This document shows, one piece after another, positions 36,901 to 51,385 of a stretch of 64,000 nt of DNA. The position numbers and the translations under genes were made by a program. Source of the DNA: Paragordius varius (taxonomy: Eukaryota; Nematomorpha); contig OZ176056.1 in assembly GCA_964247055.1 (NCBI GenBank), positions 1,054,001 to 1,118,000 of the forward strand, read 5' to 3'. The notes below the pieces were generated by a model, which did no database searches, was not told the DNA's origin, and saw only the letters and a list, made by a program, of their open reading frames with translations. Every line of letters begins with the position of its first letter. Positions within the stretch are counted from its first letter, which is position 1.

Positions 36901-39900
36901 ATCCAAGAAAACCGCCGTATATAATAATACAGCTATGAGAAGAGGTTTAAAAGTTCGAGCTGTTAAAAAACTTAACGGAAACATCTTAGGTACGAGAAAA
37001 TATATTAATAAGGCCACGCCATCAAAGCAAAATATTCAATCTTTGCCACCTCCCAAATTAAAACCAAAGCCAACTATGAATCGTAGAAATGGTTTGACAA
37101 AACGTGATCACAATTCAGCAAAATCTACCCATCAAGCACCAGCACCAATGGATATTAACAAATTTGATTTACAAGCTTTTAAACAGCGCATTCTACAAAG
37201 CAATGATTCTGAGCTTATACGTGTACTCAAAAAACGACTTAGTAACCCAAATAAGAGAGTCCGCGAACGTTCCCTATATGGGTTGGCTATTGATTTATCA
37301 GCTCGTAAGAATGGAAATGGAAATGATGATAACTACTATGGATTTCGGTCCTTGCTTAAAAGTAGATACCGCGGTTTAACACCGGTTACATCTCCTCCAA
37401 TATATCCGGTTCAAAGATACGATGATAGATCCGTTGTGGAAAGCAATGTTAAAGTTGGTTGGAACAGTTTTCATGGTTATCAATTTAAGAAGCTAAAAAT
37501 TTCAACCGTAGATACGAATTTGACTGATAATATAAAAATAACCACTCCAAATCATGCAAAGCTGATACGGACAGATGTGAAGCCATATCCGGTGTCTTCG
37601 ACTTTTACAACAGAAGATCATAAAAGTTTGACTAATGATTTAACAAGTACCACAACTGTTTCCAGTACAACAAGACTCTCAGATGTTTTGAGTAGTGAAA
37701 TGAATCATTTTTTAGGACCTACGTCGACGTACCAATCAGATCTTTTTTCAGAACAATCAGATCCACATTCGCATCTCTATTCTGATACAGATCCAACATC
37801 AACAAAATATGCTTATACAACAACAGGCGAGTCTCTTACAAGAGAATATACAGAAAATATGAAACATTTATCCACTTCATCTGATAGACCAACGGAAGAA
37901 CTTTATACGCTGAACAATTTAAATACATTATCAGAGGATGAAAAGACTGGGTCTACGTCGACGGTTAAATATCAGAGACAACCATATTTTACATATTCTA
38001 CTGGAGATACACTGACAAAGGAAAACCAAAATATACCAGAAATTCAAGATCAAAGGTATTATTTACATTCTTTTTTACATTATTTTTTAATGGATTTTTT
38101 TGCCATTCTTTAGATTTGATGATGACAATAGAATGGATGTTAAAACTGAGAGTCAAATTTTGGATACATCCACATTTTCGCATTCCCTGGCTGATAATAA
38201 TATTTACACGTCCACTATAAAATATGCAGATAACCACTACAGTCCAACCACTCAATATTATGGCAATAGGGAGTATACAAATTTATATGCCGGACATTTA
38301 ACTCAAAGCCAAGAATTTTATCGACCATCAACGACCCCTATCATATTAACTACCTTGCTCTATAAAGATAGATATAAGGGTACCACCCCAAGGTCTGATC
38401 AATATACAAATATTGAAATTGATTCGAAACCTGACGATTATGTAATAAATGATACCAGTACTATGCCACCAAAATCAGAAACAGATATTCATGAAGACCC
38501 ATATCACCATGCAATAGTAACTGATCAACGGGGTGAATTCAAGCATGTAACGCAACGTTATACTAACACGCCGGACACAACTCTAAGTTTTTATCACATT
38601 ACCACGACTGAAGATACATCGTCAACACCTTCTTATACCCAGTATTCTAAAGAAATGCGGACAGAGGATCAACAAATGACTCACGAAACTGCGCCTTCTT
38701 ATACACAATATTCCGAAGTATTTAAGGAAGATAACCAACAAATGACATCTGAAACTACTAACAATAGGGTTACACAGACGTACCCTTCCACTTTTTATAG
38801 TTCGCGATATGGTCAATTTACTGAACCATATACCACAAGTTATGATCGTTTAACAACCGAATCTGCCCAATACAAAGGTGATGTCGGAGATGAGAGTATA
38901 TTAGATAATCAAAAAACGAATTATGTCACAAGGAATTCAGAGAATGTGGAATATACGAATCACAAATCCGAAGACTCATCCCAAACTACATCACAATCTT
39001 TTGATTCAACAACAACAACAATGAGATACGTGGATGGCGGCATCGAAAGTACGACCATTAATCCAGAACAAAGTGAACTGGATGTTGGAGCTAATTATAT
39101 GGAACCGGAACCTAATGGACAAGACTCCGTTACTGTGGAAGATGCAGCAAGTGAAAACTTTATTCCACAATCGTATGTAACGATTGCCCAATTTACCAAT
39201 GCTGGTATAAGTGACCAGGGGGATAATTTAAGAAACCTAGACAGAGGTGATACCTACAATAAACAGGAAAATCGCATCGATTCGATAAATTACGAATATA
39301 AATTAAAGAAACACCATAGAAATGTGCAAAGCAAAGTTAATACTGTTAGTACAACGCTTTCGCCTGGAAAAATGCAAGAATACGGAGATGAAGAAGAATA
39401 TTTTGATATGCCTGATGAAAAACAGCTGAATCACTTAAGCGAGCAACAGCTGTTAGAATTGAGAGAAATAGCCAGGCATCAGGGTTTAGATGTATCGTAT
39501 GATAACGATCGATACAGTAATCCAGAAGTCACGACTATGAAAAAAGAATTTTTTGAAATACAAAGTAATTACTTACACCTCTCGTTTATAAATTGCTAAT
39601 AATTTGGAAAATATTTTTTACATCTAATTTTTTGCTTATATGCCATTTAACTCCTTATATGCCCTTGAACAATCCAAATTCACTCTTGAACAATTGATAT
39701 TCACCCTCAAGCAAATGAAATTTACCCTGAACATTACAAATGAAATAAATTATGTATTTTTAAACATAATATAACTCATCATAATAAAATATTTGTTTAT
39801 GGCATAGTTATTATTTTCTGTTTAATGTTAATTTTACAAAATATTATTCTTAACAATTTAAAAAATAGGTATTTCTTTATATTTAAAATCATATATTTTA

Positions 39901-40499
39901 TTTTGGGAATATAAAGAATTCAAGGGTGATTTTGAATTATATTCGAGGGTTAAAATTCAAGGATGAATGAATTATATTCGAGGGTAAATTTTGAAGTGTA
40001 AATGGTGTATACAGTAAAAACTGAAATTATACGGACAAAATATAAAAATATAAAGACAAATATTTTTTCTAAAAGACAACCAACCATACTATTTAAATTT
40101 TGATTTATTTCAATATAACTCATTGTTTCAAATGGCAAAACGTGAAATAAATATATATATTACTAAGACTCAATTTTAAATTTTACAATTGTAACTAAAT
40201 AGCTTTTATAATAATTAAGGTTTTAAAAAGTATGGTTGTTTTTTAGATAAAAATATTTGTCTTTATATTTTTACGTTTTGTCCGTAGTATACTTTCAATT
40301 TTTACTGTATTATTCAAATCCATTTTTTAAATTTAATTTTTTAAAAGGGTGCCATTGTAAAAGCTTCAGTCCTTCGGATAAAGGCATATACTACCAATGT
40401 CGATATGACCCATCGCGATCTAAACGTACACTTATGGCCATGGATTGCCATGTTTCAGAATTACCTGAAAATTATTACATGTCCGATAAAAAACTATAA
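33953..40499 (+). CDS. Large Ser/Thr/Tyr-rich type II membrane or shed protein, 1164 residues
   Basis: Not recognised as a known family. Exons 33953-34234, 36446-38055, 38114-39564, 40348-40499; phases close and TAA is at 40497-40499. A short N-terminus (about 19 residues, with Cys18 and Cys20) precedes one hydrophobic segment, about residues 20-39 (ILAHSITFIAGIIFGVLL), suggesting type II topology or an uncleaved anchor. A furin-type site REKR (about 134-137) and a basic AKKR (about 167-170) could release the ectodomain. A lysine/arginine-rich region runs to about residue 350. Then come several hundred residues of low-complexity Thr/Ser/Tyr/Asp/Glu with loosely repeated motifs such as PSYTQYS followed by QQMT, likely O-glycosylated. 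The last exon adds a compact Cys-rich tail (CHC, YYQCRYDPSRSK, MDCHVSELPENYY). It could be a cuticle, mucin-like or extracellular-matrix protein; that is inference. AATAAA lies near 40639. Confidence 0.82.
35241..35435. mobile_element. Element D: 195-bp near-perfect hairpin MITE
   Basis: Starts CAGTATGAGTAAGTATACAT and ends ATGTATACTTACTCATACTG, flanked by TA on each side. Arms of about 90 bp pair almost throughout. The CAGT ends and TA target suggest Tc1/mariner-type mobilisation. It lies in intron 1 of the membrane protein gene. Confidence 0.85.
39639..40009. mobile_element. MITE family B copy
   Basis: TATGCCATTTAACTCC at the left with degenerate CCCTTGAACAATTCAAATT-type units, and GTAAATGGTGTA at the right. 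The centre is AT-rich. It lies in intron 3 of the membrane protein gene, directly followed by a family A copy. Confidence 0.8.
40012..40307. mobile_element. MITE family A, near-complete reference copy
   Basis: TA-flanked, 296 bp. CAGTAAAAACTGAAATTATA at the left and CTTTCAATTTTTACTG at the right. Arms of more than 80 bp include GGACAAAATATAAAAATATA and ACAACCATACT. The right end is 40 bp from the acceptor of exon 40348. Confidence 0.9.
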
Positions 40500-43400
40500 T
40501 CATGAACAAATTAATTTGTTTCGCATATTTTTATTGTATATTTCTTATCTTAATTTGATATTTTTTAATCAATTTAATTTATATATTAATTATATATTGA
40601 TATTATTTTTATATGATCCATATCAAAAAATAATGCAAAAATAAATTTTTCAATCCATGATAAACACATTTTATTGGCAAAACCATCGGTTACCACACCT
40701 GAGTTAATGTAATATTGTTTGTTCGTCATATAACAATTAGAGATCAGTATTTATGAAATATTTTAAGGCTTAACACCCGGGTATCGATAAATCTTTTGTT
40801 TATGGTGCAAACAGATTTGATTAGGCCTGCATTTTTTTCATATCCTCTAAATAATATAATGAGGATTTAATGAAGACATCGCAAATATATTAAAGCTAGA
40901 ATTCAAAATTTATTTTAGTATAACTCTTTTAAAACATTGCTTATATAAAATAATTAATATTCTTAATAATTATGCAAAAATATTAAATGAAAGGGCTTTA
41001 ATTCACCCATACATCATTCTCATAATCTAACCCTAGCTGAATCAAACGAAAATCTGTAAGAAGTCAATATACCTGAGTAGAGTGGTCAGAAAACTGTTGT
41101 AACCCGACAGCAAAAACCTATTATATTGTTAATACTTAATTTCCAAAACTATTAGTCCTTAAAAAATAATAAATTCTCAGAAATCTTACTAAATCATATG
41201 GATTAAATAATAAATTTCGGTTCCAATGTAGAGACAGCATTTTTGTTAACCGAATTTTTTAATAATTTCTGTAGAGCTAATTATCTGAAAAAACGCTACT
41301 ATAATAAAAACTTTTTAAGTAAATTTTTTGCAGAAAGACTATATGGATTTAATTAAAATTTTAGTAAAGCGGTTTATTAATGGGTTGGGCTTTATGATCT
41401 TTCAACTCGGATAAAATATAAAATGGGGCTTCTAAGCAAATTCTTGTAACACCTTATATATTATATTGATATAAAACTGATTTTAGTTCCGGCAAGCAAG
41501 CATTTTTTTAATTAACCTATAATTTGGTCTAAGTAGCCTCTAATTAATAAAATTATATATATAAACTATTGTCTGAAGAGGTGAAACATATTATCAATTC
41601 AGAATCGTGTCGCTTCAGTCATGCGGGGCGTGATGTGTCAACTAAAATGAACAAATAAGATTTTAACTACTTTTTCAATAAATATGTTTATTTTCTATTA
41701 AAATGGTTATTAACAGGTTAAGACTTTTACTTCCTTAATTGGCCTATAAAGTTTAGGGCTTACAGAAAAAACAAATGACTTGAAATCTGAAAAATATTTT
41801 AGTGGAGAGAAAAGAGCAAAAATTGGTAAATAATTTATAAACTTAGATCAGAATCAATATAAATTAATCGCTCTAAGCACATATAATAATAGTCTTGTTA
41901 GTGTGCTAGGTCTAAATTTAGTTAAACATTTAATCTAAATTAGATATTGACCGTTAATTTGCTTGGATTTGACGATTTAGTTTAGTGTGTGAATATATAG
42001 TTTCGCAGCAAAAAGATTATATACATTATTAATATATTGTTTAATACTCTTTCTAACATTAAATTATATCAGATTTGGGTTTTTATTACCAGAACCCGCA
42101 AATGGAAAGACCATGCCCCCGACTAAAAAATAGGAACGACAATCAGAATGATTTTTAATTTTTAACAGTTGCTTTTTATCGGTTAAATATTTTATCTCAA
42201 ACCTAATTAATAATGAAAATACATTTGGTTATCAATTGCAAGAAATACAATTTGTAAACGGTAACTTTGTTCTTAAACAAAACACCTTACTATAGCTTTG
42301 GAGCTCTTTCCAAAAATGGTGTGTATCCTATGCACTAATGCAATATAAGGTTATTAAAATCTGTTTCAAAACTATTTTCGTCGTTAATCCTTTAAGTGTG
42401 CGTTAAATCAAGCCCTAATTAATCTTTAGTAGGAACAAATAATAAAGTTTATTTCAGATCGGATTTTATAAAATTGTCGCAAAATAATACAAATCGAAAG
42501 GCGTATAATTATAAATAAAATTGTGTTTTGTCAAACAAAACAATCATTTATAACAAAGTTAATAATAGTTGGTATGATCAGAAGCTTAACTTTTACTTTT
42601 GAATTCAAACATAATGTCATTTTGTATGCCATCTATTAAGATAACCATTAATTAGATTAGCTATTCTTAACGGTTACTTATCCAAAAAACACTGTCACCT
42701 GTTTTCCATTTGAGTATTTTAATATGTTTAATAAAGCTAAAAAATAATTATATTTCTTTCAACAACATGTGAAAAAAAAAATTCACTTTTTTCTACCTTG
42801 ACCGCATAATATCACAAATGATGTATTACCATATATATTATATAGGTTATGTCATTTAAGTTTTTATATGATAAGTAACTTATATCAACATGTAAAATAT
42901 GTTGGTCATTGGAAAGTTTTTGTAAAAAAGCTATTTATCTCGTGACATTTAAAGGCTAAAAATATTGTATGTAATTTGCTGTTGAAAAAAACCCATCGGA
43001 CCATTGCCTTTATTAAGTTAAATATATTTATTTGAAACAGCCTAAATTGCAATTTTATTAACAAATGTATGTACCCCTAAAAATATTAAAATACACGATC
43101 GAAAGCACATATGATAGTTGGTGGGTAATAAACCAAAATTATAAACCAAAAAAAAACTCATATATATTAGACAAATTACGAATTTTAAAGCGTATTTTGA
43201 TGTAATATAGGAGGATTGGACAAATATGCTAAATTCATATATACATCCAAACCGTGACTATGAACATTCCTAAAATCACATGTTAAATAAATTATAATGG
43301 TAAACTTGATGAAAATATATAAGAAAATATCATCATTATTAAATTTATTTTAATACTATATTCAAATTGTAACCAATTTGATTAGTTCGTCGTTTGAGTC

Positions 43401-46020
43401 CCATTTGATCTCAGATACTTTTTATGGTATTAAACGACTAGTGATCATTAGGACCGGGCAATTTAACCGGTACAATAGAATTTTATGAAGATGTATCTTT
43501 ATAAAGTTAATGTGGATTATACAACTGGCAAACCGCAAATTAATGATATGTTTCAGTTTTTCTTTGATAGATGTAGTGAAATCTTTTTCGATTATAGTTG
43601 TGAGCCCATATAAGATTTTATCAAATGTTTTAACATCCTACGATTTACTCGGTTGACTTAAAATAAGTTAAGTGCTTTAACAATTTATAATTTGGTATTT
43701 AAGGAGAGATTCGGTTATGATTATTGAAAATATGCACTTCCCTTTATTTCCCACAAAAAGCAAAAGAGTCCTAACTACCCTCCATAAAACCTATATTGGA
43801 GCCTTGTAGTTCCGCTAAAAAAATGAAATTCGTTCATAAAATAAAAAATTGTAACTAATTAAATTGCCATAAATTTAAAATGTTGAAATGATGATGATGT
43901 ATTATTTAAATATAATTTATAGTTTTCGCTTTTTCATTTTTTGTAAAAAAGTGAATTTAAAAAGACAGAAAATATCTTTTTTCGCCACTGACCTATTTTT
44001 ACATTGCAAGTCCGTCCATTGAAAAATAAGTAAAAAACTTGTGCAAAAAAACACAATTTGGATGAACAAAAAAATTATACAGTAAAAATGTTTTTTGCTT
44101 TACTAATCAAAATATTTTTCTGCATTTATTCCATTTTTTCTACACACAATGTTTAATTTTATGTCTTCTTTAGCCCATCAAACCTCTGATGAAGGTATTC
44201 AAATATATATTTTGACATATTTAAAAATATTTCAAAGTTTAATTTGAAAAATATTGAAATACTCCAAAATAAAGTATGTGTATTTATAAAAGTTATTGAT
44301 ATGTAACGATTAATCATTTCATACTTACCATGAAAGCTAATAAATTAAAAAGATTAATTGTTAGCGCATAAAAATTATTCTTATTTTCAATTAACAGAAA
44401 GGTGTTAAGTCAGTTAATGAAAAATTGTTAGATAGTTTATTATCATGATTTCTTTATTTAAGCTATATTTTTTAAACCAATAATATTAATTACCGGGATC
44501 GGTTCTTGTAAATTTTGATAAAAACCGGCTAAAATGTTAGAATCAAAACTGGTTCTATTTTTTTACATTCGCTTTCCGCATGACAGAATTTAGCTATTGT
44601 TTTAAACCATGAATGAATATTATGGAAACATTTTTTTAGGGCTTAAATATGGTAAAAATTAAAAAATTTACGTGTGTGTTAATAAATCCTAATTCTTCCA
44701 ATTATGATTTTATATTTCTTAACTAGCAAGCAATCGAGTATAATATTTTAGAAAATTGATTTGTTTTAACTTTATTTTGCGTCCCCCCAGTAAAACCGTT
44801 TCAAATTAAGATCAAAGATTTTTTTTATGTTAAATATATTGAATTAGGTTATATCGGTTAAAATGGCATCAATTAATACTATATTTGATTTGAAGTATAT
44901 ATTTATGATAAATAATAATCATAGAGAGCATTAAAAGATCTTAATTTATATATCCCTGCATGTGGTTGGAAACTGATAAAATTTTAAATTTCTTAGGGGT
45001 CGTTTCGTAACTGTCTTAGTCAATGAAGATAAAATTGTAAATTTTTATGGTTCATACGATATTCTGCTTTTTCACTTTTATTTAATATTTTTAAAAATCA
45101 ATTTATGTGAAACTTATTTCTATTATACCATAAATAATTTTAAATTCTAAAAAAATTTTTAAATATGTTGAACACATTGTATCAGAATTAACATATCTTG
45201 ATAATACTTGAAAACTATTTATAGTTATAATTATTTTTTTATTAACTCAAACTATATTTCGAGCAGGTTGCTGGATAGCCAGGGCTATTATGTCTTTTCA
45301 CTTTATTTTCTTTCTTTACTCCAAAAAATCAATAAATTATTAATCTATTAAATATTATATATATGTATGTAAAATTTTTTTACAACTCTTGGTTTAAAAG
45401 GAAAAACTATTTTTTATATTTCAACATTTAAAACTTAACTTTTTTTTATCGGAAAACGGACTTTCAGATTGAATACTCCCTTTAATATATTTATAAAACT
45501 TTCTTTAAAAAAAGAAATTTAAATAAATATCAATGTCCCCCCAAAAAAACTCCCTTCCCAAAATAGCTATAAAACATCTTTTTGCATTTCTAAATTTAGA
45601 ACAGATTCGCGCGCCATTATATCTCTTTTTGTCGTAAATTACACATAAAATTTCACATGATGAAAGCAAGATAAAGCCATATTTATTGATTTTACAATGA
45701 TGAAAATAAAACTGCAAAGGGAGATAGATACAGGCCTAACTAATATTTTCGCCATTGAACATTTACATTTCCTTTCTTTCCAAAAGGTTTGGTTGACCCC
45801 TTTTTCATGATCGCACTAATAGAATACGTACTTCTGGATTCAATTATATGATTAGAAATTTATAAAACAATTTCTTTATATTTTTATTATTCGTTAAATG
45901 CCTCATAATCAAATGTTAAGGAATTGAGACAAGGAACGAAACCGATTCAAAACTGGGGTATGAATCTTAAATGTTATATCATACATACTTAAAGTTAATA
46001 TAAAATTGATTTATATTTAA

Positions 46021-46055
<35 letters not shown>

Positions 46056-46649
46056 TAAATATAATATTATTTTCTCAAAATGCTAAAAATATTTAACTTG
46101 CATTGCACCCTACAAAACTTCATTTTATTGTTAAATTCAAGGGTCTAAATTACATAAAGCTGAAAAACAATTTAAATTGATAGATCTTTGTTTTAAAATA
46201 TATTAACCATATATAATAACTTTTTAACATTTATAAAATAATTTCCATTTTTAATTATCATTATTTGTTGTAAAATGGATGACCCCAAAAAAAAGCAGGG
46301 GTCAAACGTCTCATGTTTGGGAAAATTTTTATTGATTTTTATATCATAAAACATAAATTATTGTGTTTTTCATTTTGGGAGAAAATCTTAAAAGTACCAT
46401 GAAAGGAATCTATTATTAGACGCAAAGCTTATAAATATAAAAATGATTTATATTTATTTTTTTTAGCTTTTGATATATAATTAATTAATATATTGAGAGA
46501 TAATTCAATAATTACTTTAGGCCAAAGTTTTTAATCTAGAAAAATGTTTTATTGTATTGCAACTATGTATTTTATTATTATTTTAAGTTCTATAAAACGA
46601 ATCTCGTTAATTAAAAAAATCTAAACGCCTAATTTCCATATTAATTCTA
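40500..46649. other. Gene-poor AT-rich stretch
   Basis: No coding region is supported. It holds only short chance frames and an (AT)n run at 46023-46052. Confidence 0.5.
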
Positions 46650-46915
46650 ATTTACACTAAATATTGAAAACATAAAAATATTAAGACAAATATTTTTTTC
46701 TAAAAGACAACCATACTTTTTTAAACTTGATTTTTTTAATTGTAACTAATTGTTTAAATTTGCAAAGTATAAAATAGAGCTGGCAATTTATGATTTACGA
46801 TTGCAATAAAATAATTAAAATGGGAAAAATCAAGGTTTAAAAAGGTTTATGGGTGTCTTTTGAAAACAATATTTGCCTTTATTTTTACGTTTTGTCCGTA
46901 TTCAATATTTACTGT
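46650..46915. mobile_element. MITE family A copy
   Basis: ATATTGAAAACATAAAAATA and AAGACAAATATTTTTTTCTA at the left; TTTTTACGTTTTGTCCGTAT and CAATATTTACTG at the right. Confidence 0.8.
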
Positions 46916-47542
46916 AATACGCCAATTTTAATTTTTAAATGATCCATTTTTTACCCATGTTTTTGCAAAAATAACTCAATTATTTGCGCTTGCTGCGACC
47001 ATATGAGTACAAAACAGTTTAAAGCTTTTTAAAAGTAAGGTAAGCCTTTTTTATATATATGCCTATTTTTCATTTTTAAGCCCATTACTGATAATTCACA
47101 AAAATGTCTGGCTTATTTTAATTAATATTTTTGTCTGGTCCAAAAATTATTTTTGTTCATGAAATCATTATAAATGAGTTGCTAACATTCATGGCAATAA
47201 AATCATTATGTCATCCTTTAAATATGTATATAAACTTTCAATACGGATAATATATGATGTAGGATTTGAAAAGACAAATCTTATATCCTAGTATCCTAAT
47301 TTATTGTACAAAAGTATGGTTTCTTTGTTGTCTACAATGTTTTAGACATGGAGTGCCCAACATAAATGAATTCGTGGGGCCGCATTAGAAAATATGAGTC
47401 AGTATTGATAAATATTCTTCTAGAAATCATTTGCAGTAAAAAATATACGTAAACAATATCGTTGCCATAATTTTAAAAGATCTACATAAAAAATTTGTTC
47501 AAAGATCAACTATATTTTAGCAAATTATGAAATCTTAATTTA

Positions 47543-47817
47543 CAGTAAAAATTGAAATTATACGGACAAAGCGTGAAAATAAAATATAAAGACAACCATA
47601 ATTTTAAACCTTGATATTTTTAATATAACTCATTGTTTTAAACTACAAAGTATAATGTAGAAATAAAAAATTGGTAACACATTCAATTATGTATTTTACG
47701 ATTGTAATTAAATGTTTTTTATAGAATAAATTAAGGTCTAAAAAAGTATGGTTGTCTTTTGAAAAAAAATTATCCTTATATTTTTACATTTTGTCCGTAT
47801 AATTTCAATTTTTACTG
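47543..47817. mobile_element. MITE family A copy
   Basis: TA-CAGTAAAAATTGAAATTA at the left and TTTGTCCGTATAATTTCAAT then TTTTTACTG at the right, 275 bp. Confidence 0.9.
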
Positions 47818-48899
47818 AAATACTTTTTCATTTTTCTGCCTTGAAAAATGCAGTTATCTAATAAATGATGGGTAAAACAACATTGGAACATTAAACTATA
47901 GGTGTTAATAAGTATAGTCTAGTAATAATTTCTGGGATCCTATAAATAATAATTGTAGTTTATTTTTCAACAGGGCTAAAACAATTTAATATTAGTTATC
48001 TTTAAATACCTTATCAATCAAGAATGTTAAATTAGCTGACAGAGCTAAAAAATGTAAAAGCTTTGAAAGTTGTATGTTATTTTATAAAATGATTGAATAG
48101 TACCATTCTTTGGCGATATATGGCGACAGTAGGACGTAATTATTTATAAGCTGATATCCTTTCTTCTCTCATCACATCTAAAAAATAAATACCAATATTG
48201 ATTTTCTCGTGAATCGTTTGTGAGGCAAGGCGTGCGTTTTAAGTGGTAGAAATTACCTTTCTTTATGTTTCCTATCACATTTTTTTTCCTAATGCCATAC
48301 AATTCTTATTATTGTTCTTTAGATTTTCAATTAACAAAAGCGATGATATATAGTGGAGGTATAGTAAAGCCATAATCCCAATTATATTAAGATACAGCTA
48401 AAGTGATTCATAATATAAAAATAAATTATTTTTTTGCCAACTTCAAAAAATTTAACCGTTTAAACCTTTTTAAATTTGCAAAAGAGAGGTAGCAAATTAC
48501 ATAAAAAATTCCTTACTTATGACTTAAAAAAATCGGTATTCAAAATTTTGAGAAATATGGCATTTTTACATTTACCGCTAACCGCTAAAACATTGGTCTA
48601 AAACAAATCTCTCTAATTACAGTATAAATTGGAAATATAGCTCAAAACTTCAAAGGCACAAGCCTAATTGATTAGTTAACAACCTAAGTACATGATTGTC
48701 AATTGTTAACATATATGATTAGGGTTGTGTTCTACCCTTCACCATTACCACCTTATATATTTGATAACCCTAATTGATTTTTGGAAAATACCCATCTTTA
48801 ATTTTTGGTTGACGGCTTTTTATAATTTAGAGGTGGGAAAGTTTACTTAGAAATTTAATAATTTCATTACTGGAGTTATGTTCTGTCCAGAGCAGGGTG

Positions 48900-49180
48900 T
48901 CCAACATAAAATAACTGAGTGGGACATAATTGCTACGGAAAACTTTACGGACCACATTCGCAAATTATCAGAACTTTAATAAAAAAAATTTAGATTCGAA
49001 ACATAAGACTGAAAAAAAAATACGAAAACTATAAAACTAGTATATTACTTTGAACATTTTTTGCTATATTGCCAAAACTTGGAAGGCAGTGTTGAGAAAA
49101 TTTGTTAAAAATATCAATTTTGGTTAGATTTTGTTGTAAATAGCGTTTTTATCCAAAAATATTTTGGCGGGTTGAACACC
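48900..49180. mobile_element. Possible hAT-like short element
   Basis: CAGGGTGTCCAACATA at the left and GGTTGAACACCCTAAG at the right are imperfect inverted ends like hAT termini. A related end, GGAGTGCCCAACATAAATGA, with 'ggggccgcatta', lies near 47351. No clear 8-bp target duplication was found and no transposase. Confidence 0.4.
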
Positions 49181-49966
49181 CTAAGTTTAGAAAAAATCTG
49201 ATTGGTGTCCAATCAAGAAAATATTTTAAATTTGCCACAAAAATTTCCAAATTTAATAAATATTGAACTAAATATAGATAGCATGCCAGTATTCTTTGCA
49301 CTCCTAATTATCAAAGTCCCTCAGTCTTGAATGGCCCTATAATCTAATCAAGCCGAGTTGATAACCATGCACTTTTTTATGTTGTGGGTTTTTAAAGCTC
49401 ACCTAAGCCAAAAACAATTTAAAAAAATGAATTATTTATGTAATACTATATTTCTGTTAATTAAAATTAAATTTTATAAAGATATACTGAAAAAACCCTG
49501 AATACTAATTTATATTAAATTTGAAAAAAATATAATTATTTATAAAAGGGTAATAGCGGATACTGAGCCATGTATTTTGAAATGGGAAGGCGGGATCCCT
49601 TGTGAAAATACTTTATTATATGATAATGTTCTTCTATATTGATATATTTGTTGTAATTATTTTATTCTTTTTTTAGATTAGCCTTCAACAAACTATGGAA
49701 CCATACAAGTGAACGTTTAAAATGCATTGTATAACATTATTACTGGTTTGAGTCTGTTGATTGTCCTAACGCATTTCTCGTAAATACCACGGCACCCTTA
49801 ATTCCTAGTAGTTTCATAAATGATTTTATTCATGAGTGAGACCACAGTTGAGTGGGGAAAATAATACAAGATTTGTGTTGGGACATCAAACAGAACCATA
49901 TCATAATCATCTACTAAAACATTTTTGGGTATCAATCATAAATGTTCTAGAAAGATCGGATCGTAA

Positions 49967-49969
<3 letters not shown>

Positions 49970-50024
<55 letters not shown>
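49970..50024. repeat. (AT)n microsatellite, about 55 bp
   Basis: Longest pure AT run in the window. Confidence 0.95.
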
Positions 50025-50028
<4 letters not shown>

Positions 50029-50822
50029 CAGGGATTTACTAAAATATCTTCCCCGTGGAACCCGATTGACACCAATGCATAATTGGAAGGTTAAATTTGC
50101 TTTTTAAGTCTCAGGGTTTACCTGTTAATGATCAAAAAACAGGCTGTAAGTTTTTACGATATAATATTAGTGGCAAAGGCTAATATTATTCTATTGTGCT
50201 TTAATAATAATCTATTCAAATAATATCCCCATTTTAGTTAATTAAGTACATCATATTTTTAATTCCAATTTTCCTGCATGGGGCCATATGGTTAGGGTTT
50301 TTGAAAGAATGATTCAAAAATACGAAATAACACTTCCTTTTTTTTATGATTATTTTTTGGGGTATTATTATACCCCATTGGAAAATTAAATACTGTTAAA
50401 GAAAATTAAATTAAAAAGCTTGTATTTTTTACAATTATTAATATAGAATCCGACATTGGGATAGCATTAAAATCTAAATGAAATAAACAGATGATTTCAA
50501 AATCAATATATAGCAAAGTATAAAAGCTTTTTATAACTTCTAATTTCCAAAGCATATTTTTAAGTCTCTAATACATTTCAAAAAAAATCTCTATGGGGTA
50601 CAAAACTACCATAAAAAGGAATCTAAGGGTTTTTAATCCATTATAAAAAAAATCATATGAACAACCCAAAAAATGAATATGAAACATGTGATTGATTTAG
50701 TAAAAAATGGACATTTTATTGCAGCTCTGAAAATTTAACAATATTATATAGCAAAAATAGTAATAATAATAACCAGTTATTGAACAACTTAATTAGCTAG
50801 CTGTATCAATTAAATAATACTG

Positions 50823-51086
50823 TCTAATTTAAATTATACGGACAAAATGTAAAAATATAAAGACAATTTTTTTTTCAAAAGACAGACACCCATACTTTTT
50901 AAACCTTAATTTATCTAATAAATTGATTGTGATATCAATTTACATTCTTAGTAGACTTTAAAGTTTAATATAATGAGTTATCTTTTATAAAAACATATTT
51001 AAAAATTAGGGTTGGTTATCTTTTAGAAAAAAATATTTGTTTTAATATTTTCACGTTTTGTATCTGTATAATTTTGATTTTCACTG
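50823..51086. mobile_element. MITE family A copy
   Basis: AATTATACGGACAAAATGTA at the left and TTTTGTATCTGTATAATTTT then TTTTCACTG at the right. Confidence 0.8.
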
Positions 51087-51142
51087 TATGTATATTTTAA
51101 ACCTCTAATATTCCCAATATTTTTGTGTGAAACCAAATATTA

Positions 51143-51385
51143 CAGTAAAAATTGAAATTAAACGGACAAATCGTAATATAAGGACAAATATTTTCTAAAA
51201 GACAACTATTGATCTTTTTAATATAACTTATTGTTTAAAACTACAAAGTGTTATATAGAAATGTAAATTGGTAACACAATCAATTATGTATTTTGCGATA
51301 ATTTTTTTAGGATAAGTTAAGGTTCAAAAAAGTATGGTTGTCTTTTGAAAAAAAATTTGTCCTAAAATTTTACATTTTTAACTGT
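51143..51385. mobile_element. MITE family A copy, 57 bp from the previous one
   Basis: TA-CAGTAAAAATTGAAATTA at the left; AAAAAAGTATGGTTGTCTTT and a shortened end TACATTTTTAACTG at the right. Confidence 0.8.

Noticed and set aside
37104-37379. 91-residue plus-strand frame
   Set aside because: Shadow frame inside the large exon of the membrane protein.
43380-43480. Possible tRNA-derived short element
   Set aside because: No A and B boxes at correct spacing and no tail or repeat copy seen.
49836-50027. 63-residue frame ending in a Tyr-Ile run
   Set aside because: Ends in the translated (AT)n microsatellite; the remainder is short and unsupported.
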